In this document: positions 1 to 12,146 of the stretch, piece by piece
Position numbering within the stretch: the first letter of the stretch is position 1
How the letters are laid out: every line of letters starts with the position of its first letter
NCBI GenBank assembly: GCA_023079485.1
Contig: CM041084.1
Span: forward strand, 134,384,792-134,448,791
DNA length: 64,000 bases
Direction: 5' to 3'
DNA from: Archilochus colubris
Taxonomy: Eukaryota; Chordata; Aves; Apodiformes; Trochilidae
The notes under the pieces: model-generated
The model's database searches: none
What the model was told of the DNA's origin: nothing
What the model saw: only the letters and a program-made list of their open reading frames with translations
Program-made: the position numbers and the translations under genes

Positions 1-118
1 AACTTCCCCCTCCCCCAAAACAACAAAAAAAACACCCAACATTAAAAAATCCCTAAAGACCAAAGCAACAACAAACCACAAAATAAAAAATAATGCAAAA
101 ATCCTCCCATGCACAACT
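1..118. repeat. A/C-rich low-complexity tract
   Basis: The first ~118 bases consist mostly of A and C with few G or T on the + strand. The same kind of tract recurs elsewhere in the window (for example 54950-55078 and 57781-57897). No gene or element end is visible here. The rest, up to about 590, is ordinary AT-rich DNA in which I see nothing. Confidence 0.6.
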
Positions 119-590
119 TAAGTTATTTTTCTCCATCACTCCTTTAAAACCTAAAAACTAATACTTGCTGGTGAACAGTTATTCCATGATACTCTGACTA
201 ATAACTTTTTGACAGGTTAAATTACTGTCATTTGTGCTGTAGTTATTCACTCTGTAACATATCTTGTGCAATATCAAAATATACTGTAAGGGACAAAAGA
301 TCAAAAGAGGTAAACGGCTTTTAAGAATAACGAATGTTCTACATCACGCCTTTTTCAATGATGTATGTTACATAGGTCAAGCCTGAACAAAGATATAGAG
401 ATCAAAAGATTTACTGGATACAGTTGGTAGAAACCAGAGGGCCTGATGTGCAAAAGGAAATGGTACAGATGACAAATCTCTCACAATGAAAAACAGGTTC
501 TTTAATCTCATCCTTGTAGTAAAGATTCATCTATTAGGAGACAGGTTTTTAATTCTCAGAAGGACATTTGGGGGTGGGAGGGAAGCTGGG

Positions 591-1060
591 TGTTCTGGTT
601 TTCATTGGAGTACAGTTAATTTTTTTCATAGTATCTAGTGTGGGGCTACAATTTGGATTTGTGCTGAAAGCAGTGTTGGTAACACACTGATGTTTTAATT
701 ACTGCTGAGTAATGCTTACACACAGCTAAGGCCTTTTCTGCTTCTCATCCCATCCCACCAGCGAATAAGCTGAGAATGCACGAGAAACTGGGAAGTGGGA
801 CAGACAGAACAGCTGATCCCAACTAACCAAAGGGATATTCCATACCTCATGATGCCATGATTAGAAATTAAAGCTGTGGGAATAAAAAGGAAGATGGAGG
901 ACATTTGTAGCTGTGGTATTTGTCTTCCCAAGGAACCATTACATGCGACAGAGGCCTGCTTTTGTGAAGATGTCTGAATATCAGTCTGTCTATGGGAAGT
1001 AGCGAATGAATTCCTTTGTGCATACAGCTTTTGCTGGACCATAAATATGCCCTAAATCTA
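591..1060 (+). mobile_element. ERV LTR fragment (family starting TGTTCTGGTTTT), 3' truncated
   Basis: The copy starts at TGTTCTGGTTTTCATTGG, the terminal sequence of a common avian ERV LTR family, and runs through the family's internal blocks: an ACACACTGATGTTTTAATTACTGCTGAG region near 685-705, a GGGATATTCCATACC block near 832-846 just before the promoter region, and a GGGAAGTAG..GAATGAATTCC block near 995-1015. The 3' part with the polyadenylation region is lost after about 1060. A second copy of the same family, antisense, lies at about 23509-24624, and comparing the two supports the call. No coding capacity. Confidence 0.7.
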
Positions 1061-2849
1061 AGGTCCAAACTGCCCCTGGAAGTCACATGACTAATTCTGC
1101 CTCTTCCAAATTAAGACAATGATGGGCAGAACATCTCACTGCAGCTTGTTATCCTGATATAAGTTCATTTCTACAGCTAAAATAAATGTGCTTTTTCTTA
1201 TACAAAATAAAATTAACTAATTGTCTTCATTACATTGTAGCTTTTTAAAACAGTAATTGCAGAGTCACTGTATAGATCCTATTTCATGTATCAAAACAGT
1301 AGCTAGCAGGGCATCTAGCTAGTGCTCTGTGCTGCGTTGGACTTCAGTCAAGAAGTATAATCCACTAACAGATGAGTACCCATCAAAAATCTCTTTCCTT
1401 TGGTATGTATACCTGCTGACAGTGATCACAAGACTGCCTTAGCTTTTTCTTGGATCATTTGAGTTTCTTTAATCCCTCACCATAAAGGTTTTCATAAAGC
1501 TTTTTCTGACCCCTTTTCATTTTTGCAATACTTTTTTTGCTTAAGAGCTGACCAAAAGAACATAAAGCACTCCTGCAATAGCCCAACAGTGCCTGAAGTC
1601 AAGGGCAGAATCCCTGCCGTCCTGACCTCATTGCAATCTTCCACTTTTTAGCTAGTCAAGAATTGCATAAAATCATTTCACCGCAGCACCACACAGAGCG
1701 ACCACATTTAGCAGTTCATTAAAAAAGTACAAGATGTAAGTAGTCTTACTGGGTAAAGGTCCAGCTAGCATTGGATTTGCAGTTGATGATGCCCAAAAAT
1801 GAGTATGTAGACAAGCTTGTGGAAAACTTGAAACTGATTTTAATAATGCCACATGTAGTCTCTGAAGAACAAAGTAAGATACTTAATATAATTTCAGAAA
1901 ACAGTACAGCACATGGAATACAGTAACCTGCAAAAGTCTGAAGAAGTTGAACCCATTGATCCTGACTCACTATTCTGCCTCACAGCAAATTGAGGATCTT
2001 CTTTAATCTTTGCTACAAGTTATTTTTATATTTGGCATGGTTTTTGGTTTATTTTGTCTATGTTTTTTTTTTGTTGTTGGGTTTCTTTGTTTCATTTGTT
2101 TGAATTGTGTCTTGGTTTGTCTGTTTGTTTTTTCCCAAACTAATGAGAAACATTTTTCTTGATTTTAATAAAAGATCCTTGTAAAGAATTCCTGATGGTG
2201 AACTAGTGAAACTTATAATTGTGTATTTCAGAGTAATTTTACATATTAATAACCCATAAGTATTTAAAGGACTGTGACATATTATGCCCACATATTACAG
2301 CCCTCGTATTCCAAATCATGAACAGTGAGCACTTAGAAAAACTATGTTATTGACCTTATGCTAAGCGATTTTTCAGTTCTCATTTTAGTGTTTGTATAGA
2401 GAAGAGGATAATTCATTCTACCTTCTATCTTGTTTAAACATCTTATGATGTCCATGCTTAGAAACAGTCTTAAGACTTGTAAAGCACATTTAAAATGTGC
2501 TCCACCTTGACAACTGACTTATTTAATTCCTGGCTGCAAATAGCTGAAACTTCTGAGCTTTCTGAAGTTTAGCTCTTGGATAAAAAAAGGGGGTTAGATA
2601 AGAATCCAATGCATTTCTGAGCATGCCTGGTTAATTACAGGAAACTTGCAGGCTTAGTAGTGAGTTAGTTAACTAATTCATGTTTTTAAAGAAATATGCA
2701 TAGATGGGAACCAGGTGAACAGGATTAAGTTAAAGGATGATAACATTTTAAGGGATCTAAAACCATCCTAATTAAATATTATAGGTAAGATTTCTCCATT
2801 CCCAAGATACTAATTATTATAAAATGAAAGTTGTGCTGGATAAGAAGAA
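1061..2849. other. AT-rich DNA without recognised gene
   Basis: No supported gene. The stretch at about 1390-1640 faintly resembles antisense CR1 sequence but too weakly to call. About 2039-2140 is T/G-rich, so its complement is A/C-rich. Short open frames here look like chance. Confidence 0.4.
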
Positions 2850-3540
2850 TGAAGTCAATAAGAAGTCCTTTTAGATTTTATCTTGCTTTTCTTAGCAACC
2901 TACCCCATTACCTTGGCTACTGCTCCAAGAACTCTGTAGTCACTCTTGACAGATTTCCTCCAACTACATCAAGTGTGCCCACATGGATTAACAACAGGGG
3001 TTGTAGTGAAAGGAGCAGATGAGCTCTGTAAGCCCCTCTACAATATCTTGAGTTCTGGCTCCAGAATATAGACTGAACAGGCTGATGGATGGGTGTTTCT
3101 GTCCACTGCAGCAGGAAGTCATGCATTATGATGACTTGCTGCATGTGCCTGGTAGAATTTGTACGGTTTAGTGTTAGGCAGATCAGCTCTTCACTGGTAG
3201 GACTTCATATCTAGGTCCTCTTCAGCTGTGAAGGCAGTGCACCTGTTTACAGTTTTAATCCATTGGGTAGGGCAAGAACCTTCCTACTTTTGCCAAAAAT
3301 CACCAGCTTCCATCCTTCCCTTTATTTGGAGTTTTTTCGTACTTGGATAGTAACGGTAGACACTGCTGCGAGGGACCAGCGCTCAGGACCTGTTCCAGGA
3401 AGTAGTGCTGAAACACCATTGTAAGCCCTCCAAAAAACAAAAGAAATGCCAGACAAAGGTGTACCTGGGCCTATGGAAGTAACTAGGCTGCATATGGAGT
3501 CAGTGATAGAAGAGTGAAGTGGGCAGATGGAGGTCAATCA
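2850..3540 (-). mobile_element. CR1 LINE fragment, ORF1 (esterase-like domain) remnant
   Basis: The minus strand from about 3144 down to 2917 is open for 75 codons and contains LLLIHVGTLDVVGGNLSR. This matches the conserved block of the SGNH-esterase-like domain of CR1 ORF1 proteins, where a hydrophobic strand is followed by the HVGTND-type motif; here the N of GTND is replaced by L. Upstream sequence in other frames continues the similarity to at least 3250, and possibly to 3540, with frameshifts. The copy is a decayed internal piece with neither CR1 end visible. An old fragment is the best reading. Confidence 0.6.
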
Positions 3541-3734
3541 GATGGTTCAATCTGGTATGTGCTTACTTGTTGTGAAGTGATTGTTTAAGCAAAACAGGCC
3601 TATGAAAGCAGGAGCTGCACTGTTGGGCTTTGAGAGCTTCACTGACACCAACCCTCCCCCATTGGCTGGACCAGTGCTGGACCAAGGACCAGTGATTTTC
3701 TGTTATCTACCTCTCTAACTTTCCTTCTCCTACG

Positions 3735-3824
3735 TTCTTTCTCTCTTCCTCTTCCTCTTCCTCTTCCTCTTCCTCTTCCTCTTCCTCTTCCTCTTCCTCT
3801 TCCTCTTCCTCTTCCTCTTCCTCC
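3735..3824. repeat. (CTTCCT)n hexanucleotide microsatellite
   Basis: Ninety bases contain only C and T, mostly as perfect CTTCCT units. The antisense frame across it encodes an Arg-Gly repeat that is purely a product of the microsatellite. Confidence 0.95.
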
Positions 3825-6800
3825 ATATCTGTCTTTCCAAAAATCACTAAGTAACACAACGCTTAACACGATGTTTCCCCAGATTGTGCATCTTGAACAC
3901 ACATAGTGATTTTTGTGATCAAAATAATCAGCCTTTATGACGGTGCAGCCTATCCCTATATAATAATTGAAGTATCAGCTTTTATGCATTACTCTTTCCA
4001 TAATTCTAAATTAATATTATCTTAAAATACAGACCTTGAGTGTTGTTTCACCTTAATCCAATCAAGGGGTGTCTAACAGTCAAGCATTTCCTTAGACCAT
4101 AACATTTTAGTCTCTTTCCCTTGTAGGGCTAGGTCTGACACTAAGGCTGGATACAGCCACACCTAGGCTCCTCTCTGAGAAGGAGTTTAAAAAGCCAGGA
4201 GGTCCAACATGTGCTTCCCTGTGTGCCCCATCTGGGTTGTGATAATTCCCTGCTTCTTCACTTTCTACTTACGTATACAAAGCTTTCTTTCCATTCAACA
4301 GGAGATACAACAATTGTGTGGTGAATTGGCAGGGAAAAAGATCCTCAGCCTGCTTCATCCTTGTCACATAGAAATCAACCTCTGCCAAATTTCTACCCAT
4401 GTATTGTATATCTTCTTCAATATGCTTCACATTATGTTGTGTGCATGATAGTAGTTAATGAAGGGAGAAGACCAAAGGAGACCAACAGGAATTTTCACAA
4501 GCTAATATCAGAGGTTAAAAAGTACAAATACCTACAGCCAATTATTTATAGTTTATCTATACAATATCTGTTCATTCCATCAGATCTGTAAGATGTCTGC
4601 TCCTTTTCTCTGTATAAATTACTACATTGTACTCTCTTCCCAGCATTTTACATCATCCCAGATTATCAAGAGCAGAAGACAGCTTCATTTATTGCTCTAT
4701 ACACCTTGACAGAATTCATAAATTATTTGAAACTTGACTTGGTGTCTACCTTGAGAAGTATTAGATTCCCTAATCTCTTTCCTTCTATTCTGAAAGATGA
4801 ATATATCTGAGTACATTTTTAATAATCCAATAGCAATGCACATTCCTTTTCACAGCCTCTATTTACATCATTCTAAAAAACAAGCTTCTCTGACATGCGT
4901 ATTATCACATCCTTCCTTGTCTCTTGTCCAGTAAAATTCCAAATGATTACAAGGTTTCAAAGAATCTAACAGAGAGATTTCTGATACCAAAAGTGGTAGC
5001 TCTACTCACTGCATTTCTATGAAAATAAGTGCAGAAAGTGTCAATGTTTTTAATTGTTGATGTATCTTGAGAGACATTGTATAAAACTCAGTAAACAAAA
5101 ACCTCTGGATTCAAGGAAAATTCAAAGTCATATTTATAACTAAATGTTGTAACTTACTCTCATTTCTTTAATGACTGTTAATGGTTAGCAAATGGGATCC
5201 TGCCACTACTAGAAAATGGTGACAGGGATCATCTTCAGCTGATAAGGCAGTGTTTAAAAGCATGCTGAGACTTGCCTGGGCTGGAAGTGTTGCCAGCTTG
5301 CTCTAAAAGTAATCTGGTGACCACGGGACCATTCATTCTGTGGTGGTCACAGATGGACAAGGCCAGATGAACTTGGCAGTCACCACAGGACAGGTGGTCA
5401 TCTATTATGTCTCCCAGAGCTGGAGAAGGTTGTACCAGAGGCAGGGCTGGGAGCCAGTAAGAAGGAAGCAGGCCAGGGTAATGCGAGGTACTGAAATGAT
5501 GAGGTACTCAAGTTGGATCTATGGCAGTTTCAGAACATTCACTTCCCTTTAGACCCCAGGTAGCTGGATAGGACAGGAACACTTTGTAGCACTTTGACTG
5601 TTTCACCTTTGTGATTCAGTTCCTCTCCAACAGAACTGGAGATGTACTGGCTTCCAGCATCATCTGAGGTACAGAGGTTCTGCTGAAGCACTAAATCATG
5701 GTATCCTCAATACCTCTACTCCGTAACTAATGAAGGCCCCACACACCTGGCCACCTCATTCCCCATATCTGTTGGTGGTATGAATGGGGTGGATGACATA
5801 TATCAAAGAGGTAACCAAAAAATAGAGACGGAAGAGGAAAGAGAGCGGATCCCTATTCCTACTCCTATAATCCCTGGGAAGAGAAGTGAAAAAAAAAGGG
5901 AGATTTTAACTTTCCCTACCTCACCTTATTTTTTTCTTCTCCATTTAATTCTTCCTTTTCTGCCCCATTTGAAATTGTGGTCTAGAAATAAAATGTCCAT
6001 ATTTTAGCTAGCTCAGATCTTGGGTTTTTTTACAAGCACTGATTCTATTTGGTACTACCAAACATGGAGCAATAGAATGTGTCTATCAAGTCAAATACAG
6101 GACATATAGTAATGTAAACAAGCATAGTTCAAGATCCCAAGTTTGTGGTTATGATGCAATGTATGAATCAAAGCATTTAATTTTGTATTTTTTGTAGGGA
6201 AAAATACAAAATGATTTTGTAGCAGAGGATATAGCACTACAATTTAAAGGTGCATTTTGTATCACTTTAAAGACTGGATAAAAATAGGATTTTTTTTCAG
6301 AATAAGAGAAATATAATAGTTCTGATCAAGATATATTGTTGGTTTGGGATTTTACATCAGCATGTGTCTATGTTCAGTGTACTGATAAGTAATTCAGAAA
6401 TCCAAAGTATTTTCCATAAAAATCCAGTATGTTCAGTATTACCTTTTACAGAATTACTAAAGTGGTTACTCTTAATATATAAAAAAGTTCTGAAACTGCT
6501 TCATGTAATGAGAGTTTTCTTTTTATCTTTTTTCAATTATTTCTCCATTTTTTCAAAAAGGAGAACTGCGTTCTCCAGAACACTGGCAGAACATTAATTA
6601 GTTGCTCTGGACACTGAAATCCTGTAATTATCTTCACAAAGGTGAAAGAGCTTCTGTGATTTCCCTGCTAGCAACCTGGTAACAGCAGGAGAAGTTCTTG
6701 GGTCAAGAAAATGAATTGCTGGAAAAGCTGGACACGTATCTAAAGGCGTGGTTAAACATCATCAGTTCATTAGCCAGTGGATTTTTGCTGTGTGTGATGC

Positions 6801-7454
6801 GTACAAATACTTGATGTTTCATAGGCTTTACTTTGTAGTATTTTATCTGGATAAACAAGTAAGAAAAAGAAAATAAATTAAATTATGCAAGTAGTTCTAG
6901 TAACTCCTTGGTTTTAATGCACTGTATTACTCTACTTTCATCTTTTTTTTTCTTTAGGCAATACTAACCAGATTAGTATGGCATTACCATTAACAAACTT
7001 TGTCAGTATATAAATTTATTATTCTGCAGATTAAGTACTGATTTTTTGTTATCATGGCTTCTTTTATTCTTTTGTTGCTTTGAATGTAAATAAAACAGAG
7101 AACTCAAGAAATTCAAAAGCCTTTCAGGATTGCTGACAGTAGTTTTAAAATTTAAGAGATTTTATATTTGAAGGCCAAATCTAAAGTAAATTAATTTCTA
7201 GTCCAGTTTGCCCCCTTATTTGGAAAGCAGTTATTTCTGCTCACTGGCTTTCATGGAAATCACCATAGCCCTCTGGAATCATAAATTACTTAAGACTAGC
7301 AGAATTTGCATTTTCTTAAAACTAATACCCCTATGTTATTTGTCTTGATTTTTTAGAACATTAAAAAAATTATAAATATCAATTTTTTAATATAAGCACT
7401 GAGATTTTGAAATCTATCACGAAACATCTACTTTGCATTTTAATAGGGCTTTCA
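3825..7454. other. Unassigned AT-rich DNA
   Basis: No gene, RNA gene or clear mobile element recognised. A moderately GC-richer block at about 5200-5800 has one 70-codon open frame on the + strand with no family resemblance that I can see. I do not call it a gene. Confidence 0.4.
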
Positions 7455-7990
7455 TATAATCATAGAATCACAGAATTACCTTGGAAAGGACTTTCAAGAT
7501 CATTGAGCCCAACCTATAACCTAATACTGACAAGTCCTGTACTAAGCCATATCCCTAAGTATTATGTCCATAGGGCTCTTAAATACCTCCAGGAATAGTG
7601 GCTCCACCACTGCCCTGGGCAGCCTTTTGGTGAAGGAGTTTTTCCTAAAACCAATTTAAACTTCCTCTGGCACAACTTGAGCCCATCCCCTCTTGTCTGC
7701 TCTGCCTCAGGCTTCCTTGGCTCCAGGGATCCCCTGTTCTCCTAAGCCAAGTGCACAAGCACAGAGCTTGCATCTGTACAACTGATCATATTACTAAAGA
7801 CTGAGGCAAGGAAGGAATTAAGCATCTCAGCCTTTTCCTCATCCTTTGTAACCATGCTTCCTCCTACAACTAACAGGGGATGGAGGCTCACCCTGGCTTC
7901 TTTTGCTATTAATGTGTTTGTAGAAACATTTCTTGCTGTCTTTTACCTCAGAAGACAGAGCACAGACAGAGTAGAATTTAAAGACACTTT
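7455..7990 (-). mobile_element. CR1 LINE fragment, antisense, internally deleted
   Basis: The left end, ATCATAGAATCACAGAATTA, is the reverse complement of a CR1 3' terminus. It is followed by the antisense 3'-end coding region with the CCCTGGGCAGCC block near 7612-7623. At about 7760-7795 the match jumps to a much more 5' segment of ORF2, recognisable from the CTCAGCCTTTTCCTCATCC block at 7827-7845. This indicates a deletion of most of the reverse transcriptase. The right boundary is approximate. Confidence 0.8.
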
Positions 7991-9447
7991 TCCTTTTAAA
8001 GACTTGCTATGTTGATCTCATTTCTTGACATTCCTAATGGCTAAAATTTCCTTTAGTTCGGACAAATTCATTATCTTACAAAACTTGAACTACAGTTTCT
8101 TGAACTATTGCTTGGATAAAATGTTCGGAACACATATATCATCCTTCAGTCCTAGAAGAAAATGATTTGCTGAACATAGAGATGTTGAGCTCATCTGAGC
8201 AAGGAAGTCAAGTAAGGTTCACCAGAAGGAGGAACAATTCTTCACACAGACATCAAACTTGAGATTTACAAATTAACACTCTCAGATTTCCTGGAGAGTT
8301 TGCAGGCAGTGCATCAAATTCCTAGTAGATTTTCAAGAGAATGGAGGGTAACAGCAGACACATCATTCAATATGTATTCAGCCATGGAGTGTCTGCCCTT
8401 AGAGCTGCTATGCTTTGTGGTATTACTGGTTGCTTTCAAGAGAAAATGTTGATAAATGTAGTGCCCAGGTCTTGAAGAGCACAGCATAAGCTTCATGTGT
8501 GAATTTTCAACATGCCTATTTTGGTTTCCACATAAATACTTAAACAGTTTGTAAAACTATTGATAAAATCCCAAGATTACATTTAGTTCTCCATAGAACT
8601 GCTGTGGTGACTCAGCAAAGTAATCCAATTTTGCAAAGGTTTGCAGATATCAGTCTGCATAAAAGGCTATAAAGAAACTAATAATAATAAAAAAGAAAGT
8701 AGGCACGCTAATAAGTGAGATCTATATGAATTGTGGAACTATTGATTTACTTAGTCAAACAGTCTCTAACAGAGGCAAAAAAAAAAAAAAAAACAGAAGA
8801 AGGGAAAAAGAAAAAAACAACAAAATGTAAGCACAGGACAGCGATGCAGTAAAAATACAAAGATAGGATGGTGACTCTGGTAATTGCTGACCAGATCTGA
8901 ATGTTAGTCAAAGCAAGTAGAATTATTCCACTGATAAATTGAATTGGAAGAGATAATATTAATAGTAGTCATAACAGTAATAGGGCCTTGTATATACACA
9001 GTCATAAACAAGTAACCTTTTGAAATAATGAGATAGAAGGCATAATCTTTAATTACTATATGCATATGAAGTAAAGTATTTCAGAAAAAATGTTTTGGGG
9101 AAAAAAACCAGAACACTTTCAAATTTAAGTTATCCACGAGCACTGGGAATTGCTTTCAAGATAAGTTGTTATTACCCTTTTTTATTTATGAGGAAGAGTT
9201 AAAATTACCTTCTCTGAGAACACGAACCAGGAAGAGAGTCAATTTATTTTAACATAAAGAATTAAATTAAGTAGCAGTAATTAAGGATCATATTGCATCT
9301 TTTACTCCTAGTCTATCTAAGTAGGAAAAGGTGAACCACTATATAAAGCTTATGTATTGTATCTCAGTAAAATCTATGAAAAAATTTGCAAGTTTTATAT
9401 ATGACTCATCTGATATACGTATACCTATTGCATTTATACCTATGCAT
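7991..9447. other. AT-rich DNA, nothing recognised
   Basis: Contains only a short poly(A) run near 8779-8795 and A-rich flanks. No gene or element supported. Confidence 0.4.
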
Positions 9448-9540
9448 TTACAATAGAATAGAATCATAGAGTAATTTTGGTTGTAAGGGATCTCTAAAAG
9501 TCACCTAGCCCAACCAAGACACTGCTTTAACTGCAGGGAG
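9448..9540 (-). mobile_element. CR1 LINE 3'-end stub, antisense
   Basis: TAGAATCATAGAGTAATTTT followed by a CACCTAGCCCAACC block matches the reverse complement of the last ~80 bases of CR1. The element is 5'-truncated close to its 3' terminus, as is common for CR1. Confidence 0.65.
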
Positions 9541-10694
9541 ATTTCAAAATATCTTTTTCTGTGAAAAGAAGGGAACAAAAGGTGTGGCTTTTGGAGATGG
9601 GGGAACTTCTAGCAGCTTCTGACAGGACTCAACCCTGTGACCCTTCCCCACATACCAAAGTCCTGCAACATAGACCCAGCTGTATAAATCTGCTTTCAGT
9701 AGAAGCACTGCATTATTTATTTATTTGTTTTAAACAGGAACAGAACTCTTAAAGATTTCTTTTGAAAAGCAAATAAAATTTATTCTCTAAGCTAAAGGAA
9801 TGCTATGCCATCCGAAAAGAGCTGAACTCCAATTACTGTAGCTGTGCAACTGAATTAATATGGAACTGACTTACAAGCATGTCTCTGTAGAAATACCTGT
9901 AGTGTTACATGAAAAAAAAAAGAGTTAACCAGAGAAATTACAAAACGCATCATCTAAAGATCTATGGAAATATTGTAAAATGTGATGCTGCTACTGATGA
10001 GAACATCAAAGCATGTTTAGTGTATAGATAAGCAAAGAAAACTGAATGTAGGTTTCAGGACAGAGCTGAATAAGCAATAGAAGAATGTGTAACACAACCC
10101 ATAAATAACTTAATGAGGAGAATTATGGTGAGTATCTGTGGAACTGAGCAGCTGAGTGCCACAGTCTGTTTTGTCAGAAGATGCTGAGAGCCACACCAAG
10201 GTATCACACTGTCCTGACACCCAAGTGAACAGAATGCCTTCAGGGTCAGGTCCATCTTCTCCATGGGCAGTGACAAGTGAGCATGGTGCCTGCTGTAAGA
10301 GAGAATAGACCATTGGTCAAGCAGATGGAACTCATCCCTGAGCACATGCATCTTTGATTCTCATTGAGAGCTCAGCAGGATTGTAGAGGGGGATAGCAAG
10401 AGAGGATACTGGCAGATTGATCAGTTCAATGGGTTTAATTAAAAGTATGTCAAAAAAAAGCAAGCTCAGCCTATGACTTCATATTTATAAAATCTTCTTA
10501 CATATTTTAATCAGGAGATGCTGAAACACTCCTTGTTGGAGTAATGATACATTACTTCAGTAATTTTTTCAGTAATTTTTTAATCTGCTCAGTGTATTAC
10601 TGTTGTGCAGTGAAATTCTACCTGCACAAGTTTATACCTGAACAGTGTCTAAAGCTAGTGTCTGAAGTGTGTAAAGCTAGTCTCTCCTCTATCA
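9541..10694. other. Unassigned DNA
   Basis: No supported gene. The block at about 10030-10390 has higher complexity and GC than its surroundings, with two overlapping antisense open frames of 67 and 98 codons in different frames. This looks like old repeat sequence more than a gene, but I could not name a family. Confidence 0.35.
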
Positions 10695-11826
10695 CACAGA
10701 TAGGTGGTAGATAAGTTGATCAAATATGGGTTTGGTGATCAGGTAGTGAGGTGGATCAGGAACTGGTTGAAAGGAAGGAGTCAGAGAGTTGTAGTCAATG
10801 GGGCAGAATCTGGTTGGAGGTGTGTGACTAGTGGTGTCCCTCAGGGGTCGGTACTGGGACCGGTGTTGTTCAATATCTTCATCAACGACTTGGATGAGGG
10901 TATAGAATGTACCCTCAGCAAGTTTGCTGATGACACTAAGCTGGGAGGAGTGGCTGACACACCGGAAGGCCGTGCTGCCATTCAGAGAGACTTAGACAGG
11001 CTGGAGAGTTGGGCAGAGAGAAACATGATGAAGTTCAACAAGGGGAAGTGTAGAGTTTTGCATTTGGGGAAGAACAACACAATGTCCCAGTATAGGTTGG
11101 GGGCTGACCTGCTGGAGAGCAGTGTAGGTGAAAGAGACCTGGGGGTCCTGGTAGACAAGAGGATGACCATGAGCCAGCAATGTGCCCTTGTGGCCAAGAA
11201 GGCCAATGGCATCCTGGGGTGCATTAGAAAGGGTGTGGTTAGTAGGTCAAGAGATGTTCTCCTCCCCCTCTATTCTGCATTGGTGAGGCCGCACCTGGAG
11301 TATTGTGTCCAGTTCTGGGCCCCTCAGTTCAAGAAGGACAGGGAAGTGCTTGAAAGAGTCCAGCGCAGAGCTACTAAGATGATTAAGGGAGTGGAACATC
11401 TCCCTTATGAGGAAAGGCTGAGGGAGCTGGGTCTCTTTAGTTTGGAGAAAAGGAGACTGAGGGGTGACCTCATCAATGTTTTCAAATATGTAAGGAGTGA
11501 GTGTCAGGGAGATGGAGTTAGGCTTTTCTCAGTGATGACCAGTGATAGGACAAGGGGTAATGGGTGTAAATTGGAGCATAGGAGGTTCAAGTTGAATATT
11601 CGAAAAAATTTTTTTACTGTAAGGGTGACAGAGCCCTGGAACAGGCTGCCCAGGGGGGTCGTGGAGTCTCCTTCACTGGAGACATTCAAAACCCGCTTGG
11701 ACACGTTCCTGCACGATGTACTCTAGGTGGCCCTGCTCTGGCAGGGGGGGTTGGACTAGATGATCTTTCGAGGTCCCTTCTAACCCCTAGGATTCTATGA
11801 TTCTATGATTCTATGATTCTATGATT
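10695..11826 (+). mobile_element. CR1 LINE, 5'-truncated, well preserved, with complete 3' end
   Basis: This is the best preserved element in the window. It starts abruptly inside ORF2 at about 10695, carries an uninterrupted reading frame to 11726, then a short 3' UTR with a GGTTGGACTAGATGATCTTT block. It ends in about four and a half copies of ATTCTATG at 11791-11826, the hallmark of CR1 3' ends. Severe 5' truncation is usual for this class. The intact frame suggests a younger insertion than the other CR1 copies here. Confidence 0.95.
10704..11726 (+). CDS. CR1 ORF2 C-terminal part: reverse transcriptase palm/thumb and C-terminal region
   Basis: A 340-codon frame opened by the truncation; it begins at a GTG that is not a real start. 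Residues 43-53 read [11 protein letters not shown], the conserved reverse-transcriptase block before the active site, and residues 74-77 read FADD, the catalytic motif carrying two of the three metal-binding aspartates. The block holding the first aspartate lies upstream and is missing, as are the endonuclease domain and ORF1. Residues ~85-340 are the CR1-type region after the active site, including [15 protein letters not shown] and the terminal [10 protein letters not shown] block. In a full element the protein nicks target DNA and reverse-transcribes CR1 RNA in the nucleus. This fragment cannot be active. Confidence 0.95.
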   Translation: MVDKLIKYGFGDQVVRWIRNWLKGRSQRVVVNGAESGWRCVTSGVPQGSVLGPVLFNIFINDLDEGIECTLSKFADDTKLGGVADTPEGRAAIQRDLDRLESWAERNMMKFNKGKCRVLHLGKNNTMSQYRLGADLLESSVGERDLGVLVDKRMTMSQQCALVAKKANGILGCIRKGVVSRSRDVLLPLYSALVRPHLEYCVQFWAPQFKKDREVLERVQRRATKMIKGVEHLPYEERLRELGLFSLEKRRLRGDLINVFKYVRSECQGDGVRLFSVMTSDRTRGNGCKLEHRRFKLNIRKNFFTVRVTEPWNRLPRGVVESPSLETFKTRLDTFLHDVL

Positions 11827-12146
11827 TCTACCACGACAGGCTTACAGAGTTATCAGTCTTATCCTGAAACGAGTAATGTATTCCTCTACCTTTTGTTCCC
11901 CCAAATTAAACATGCCACCAAAACAGACTTCTTAATATCTTTTTTTAAATAGAAATGCGTTGTAAATAGATTTATAAAGTGAAACTTGAGCTGCAACATG
12001 ATAAGCTGAATTTCACCTAAAAATGGTATGATATATTGTGTCAAGCATATGCTCATTGTCTTCAAATCCCTTTAAGAAATCTATTTCATGGGGAAAATAG
12101 ATTGGGGCATGATCAGCAATACAAGCTAAATTTTCAGTTCCTATTG
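11827..12146. other. AT-rich spacer
   Basis: Nothing recognised between the CR1 3' end and the coding-like segment that follows. Confidence 0.4.

Noticed and set aside
1765..1930. About 54 open codons on the + strand with protein-like composition (ending in ...SENSTAHGIQ)
   Set aside because: No convincing splice-acceptor tract before it, no recognisable family and stops in all frames directly after; a chance frame is the simpler explanation.
3639..3902. Arg-Gly repeat protein on the minus strand
   Set aside because: It is the (CTTCCT)n microsatellite read antisense.
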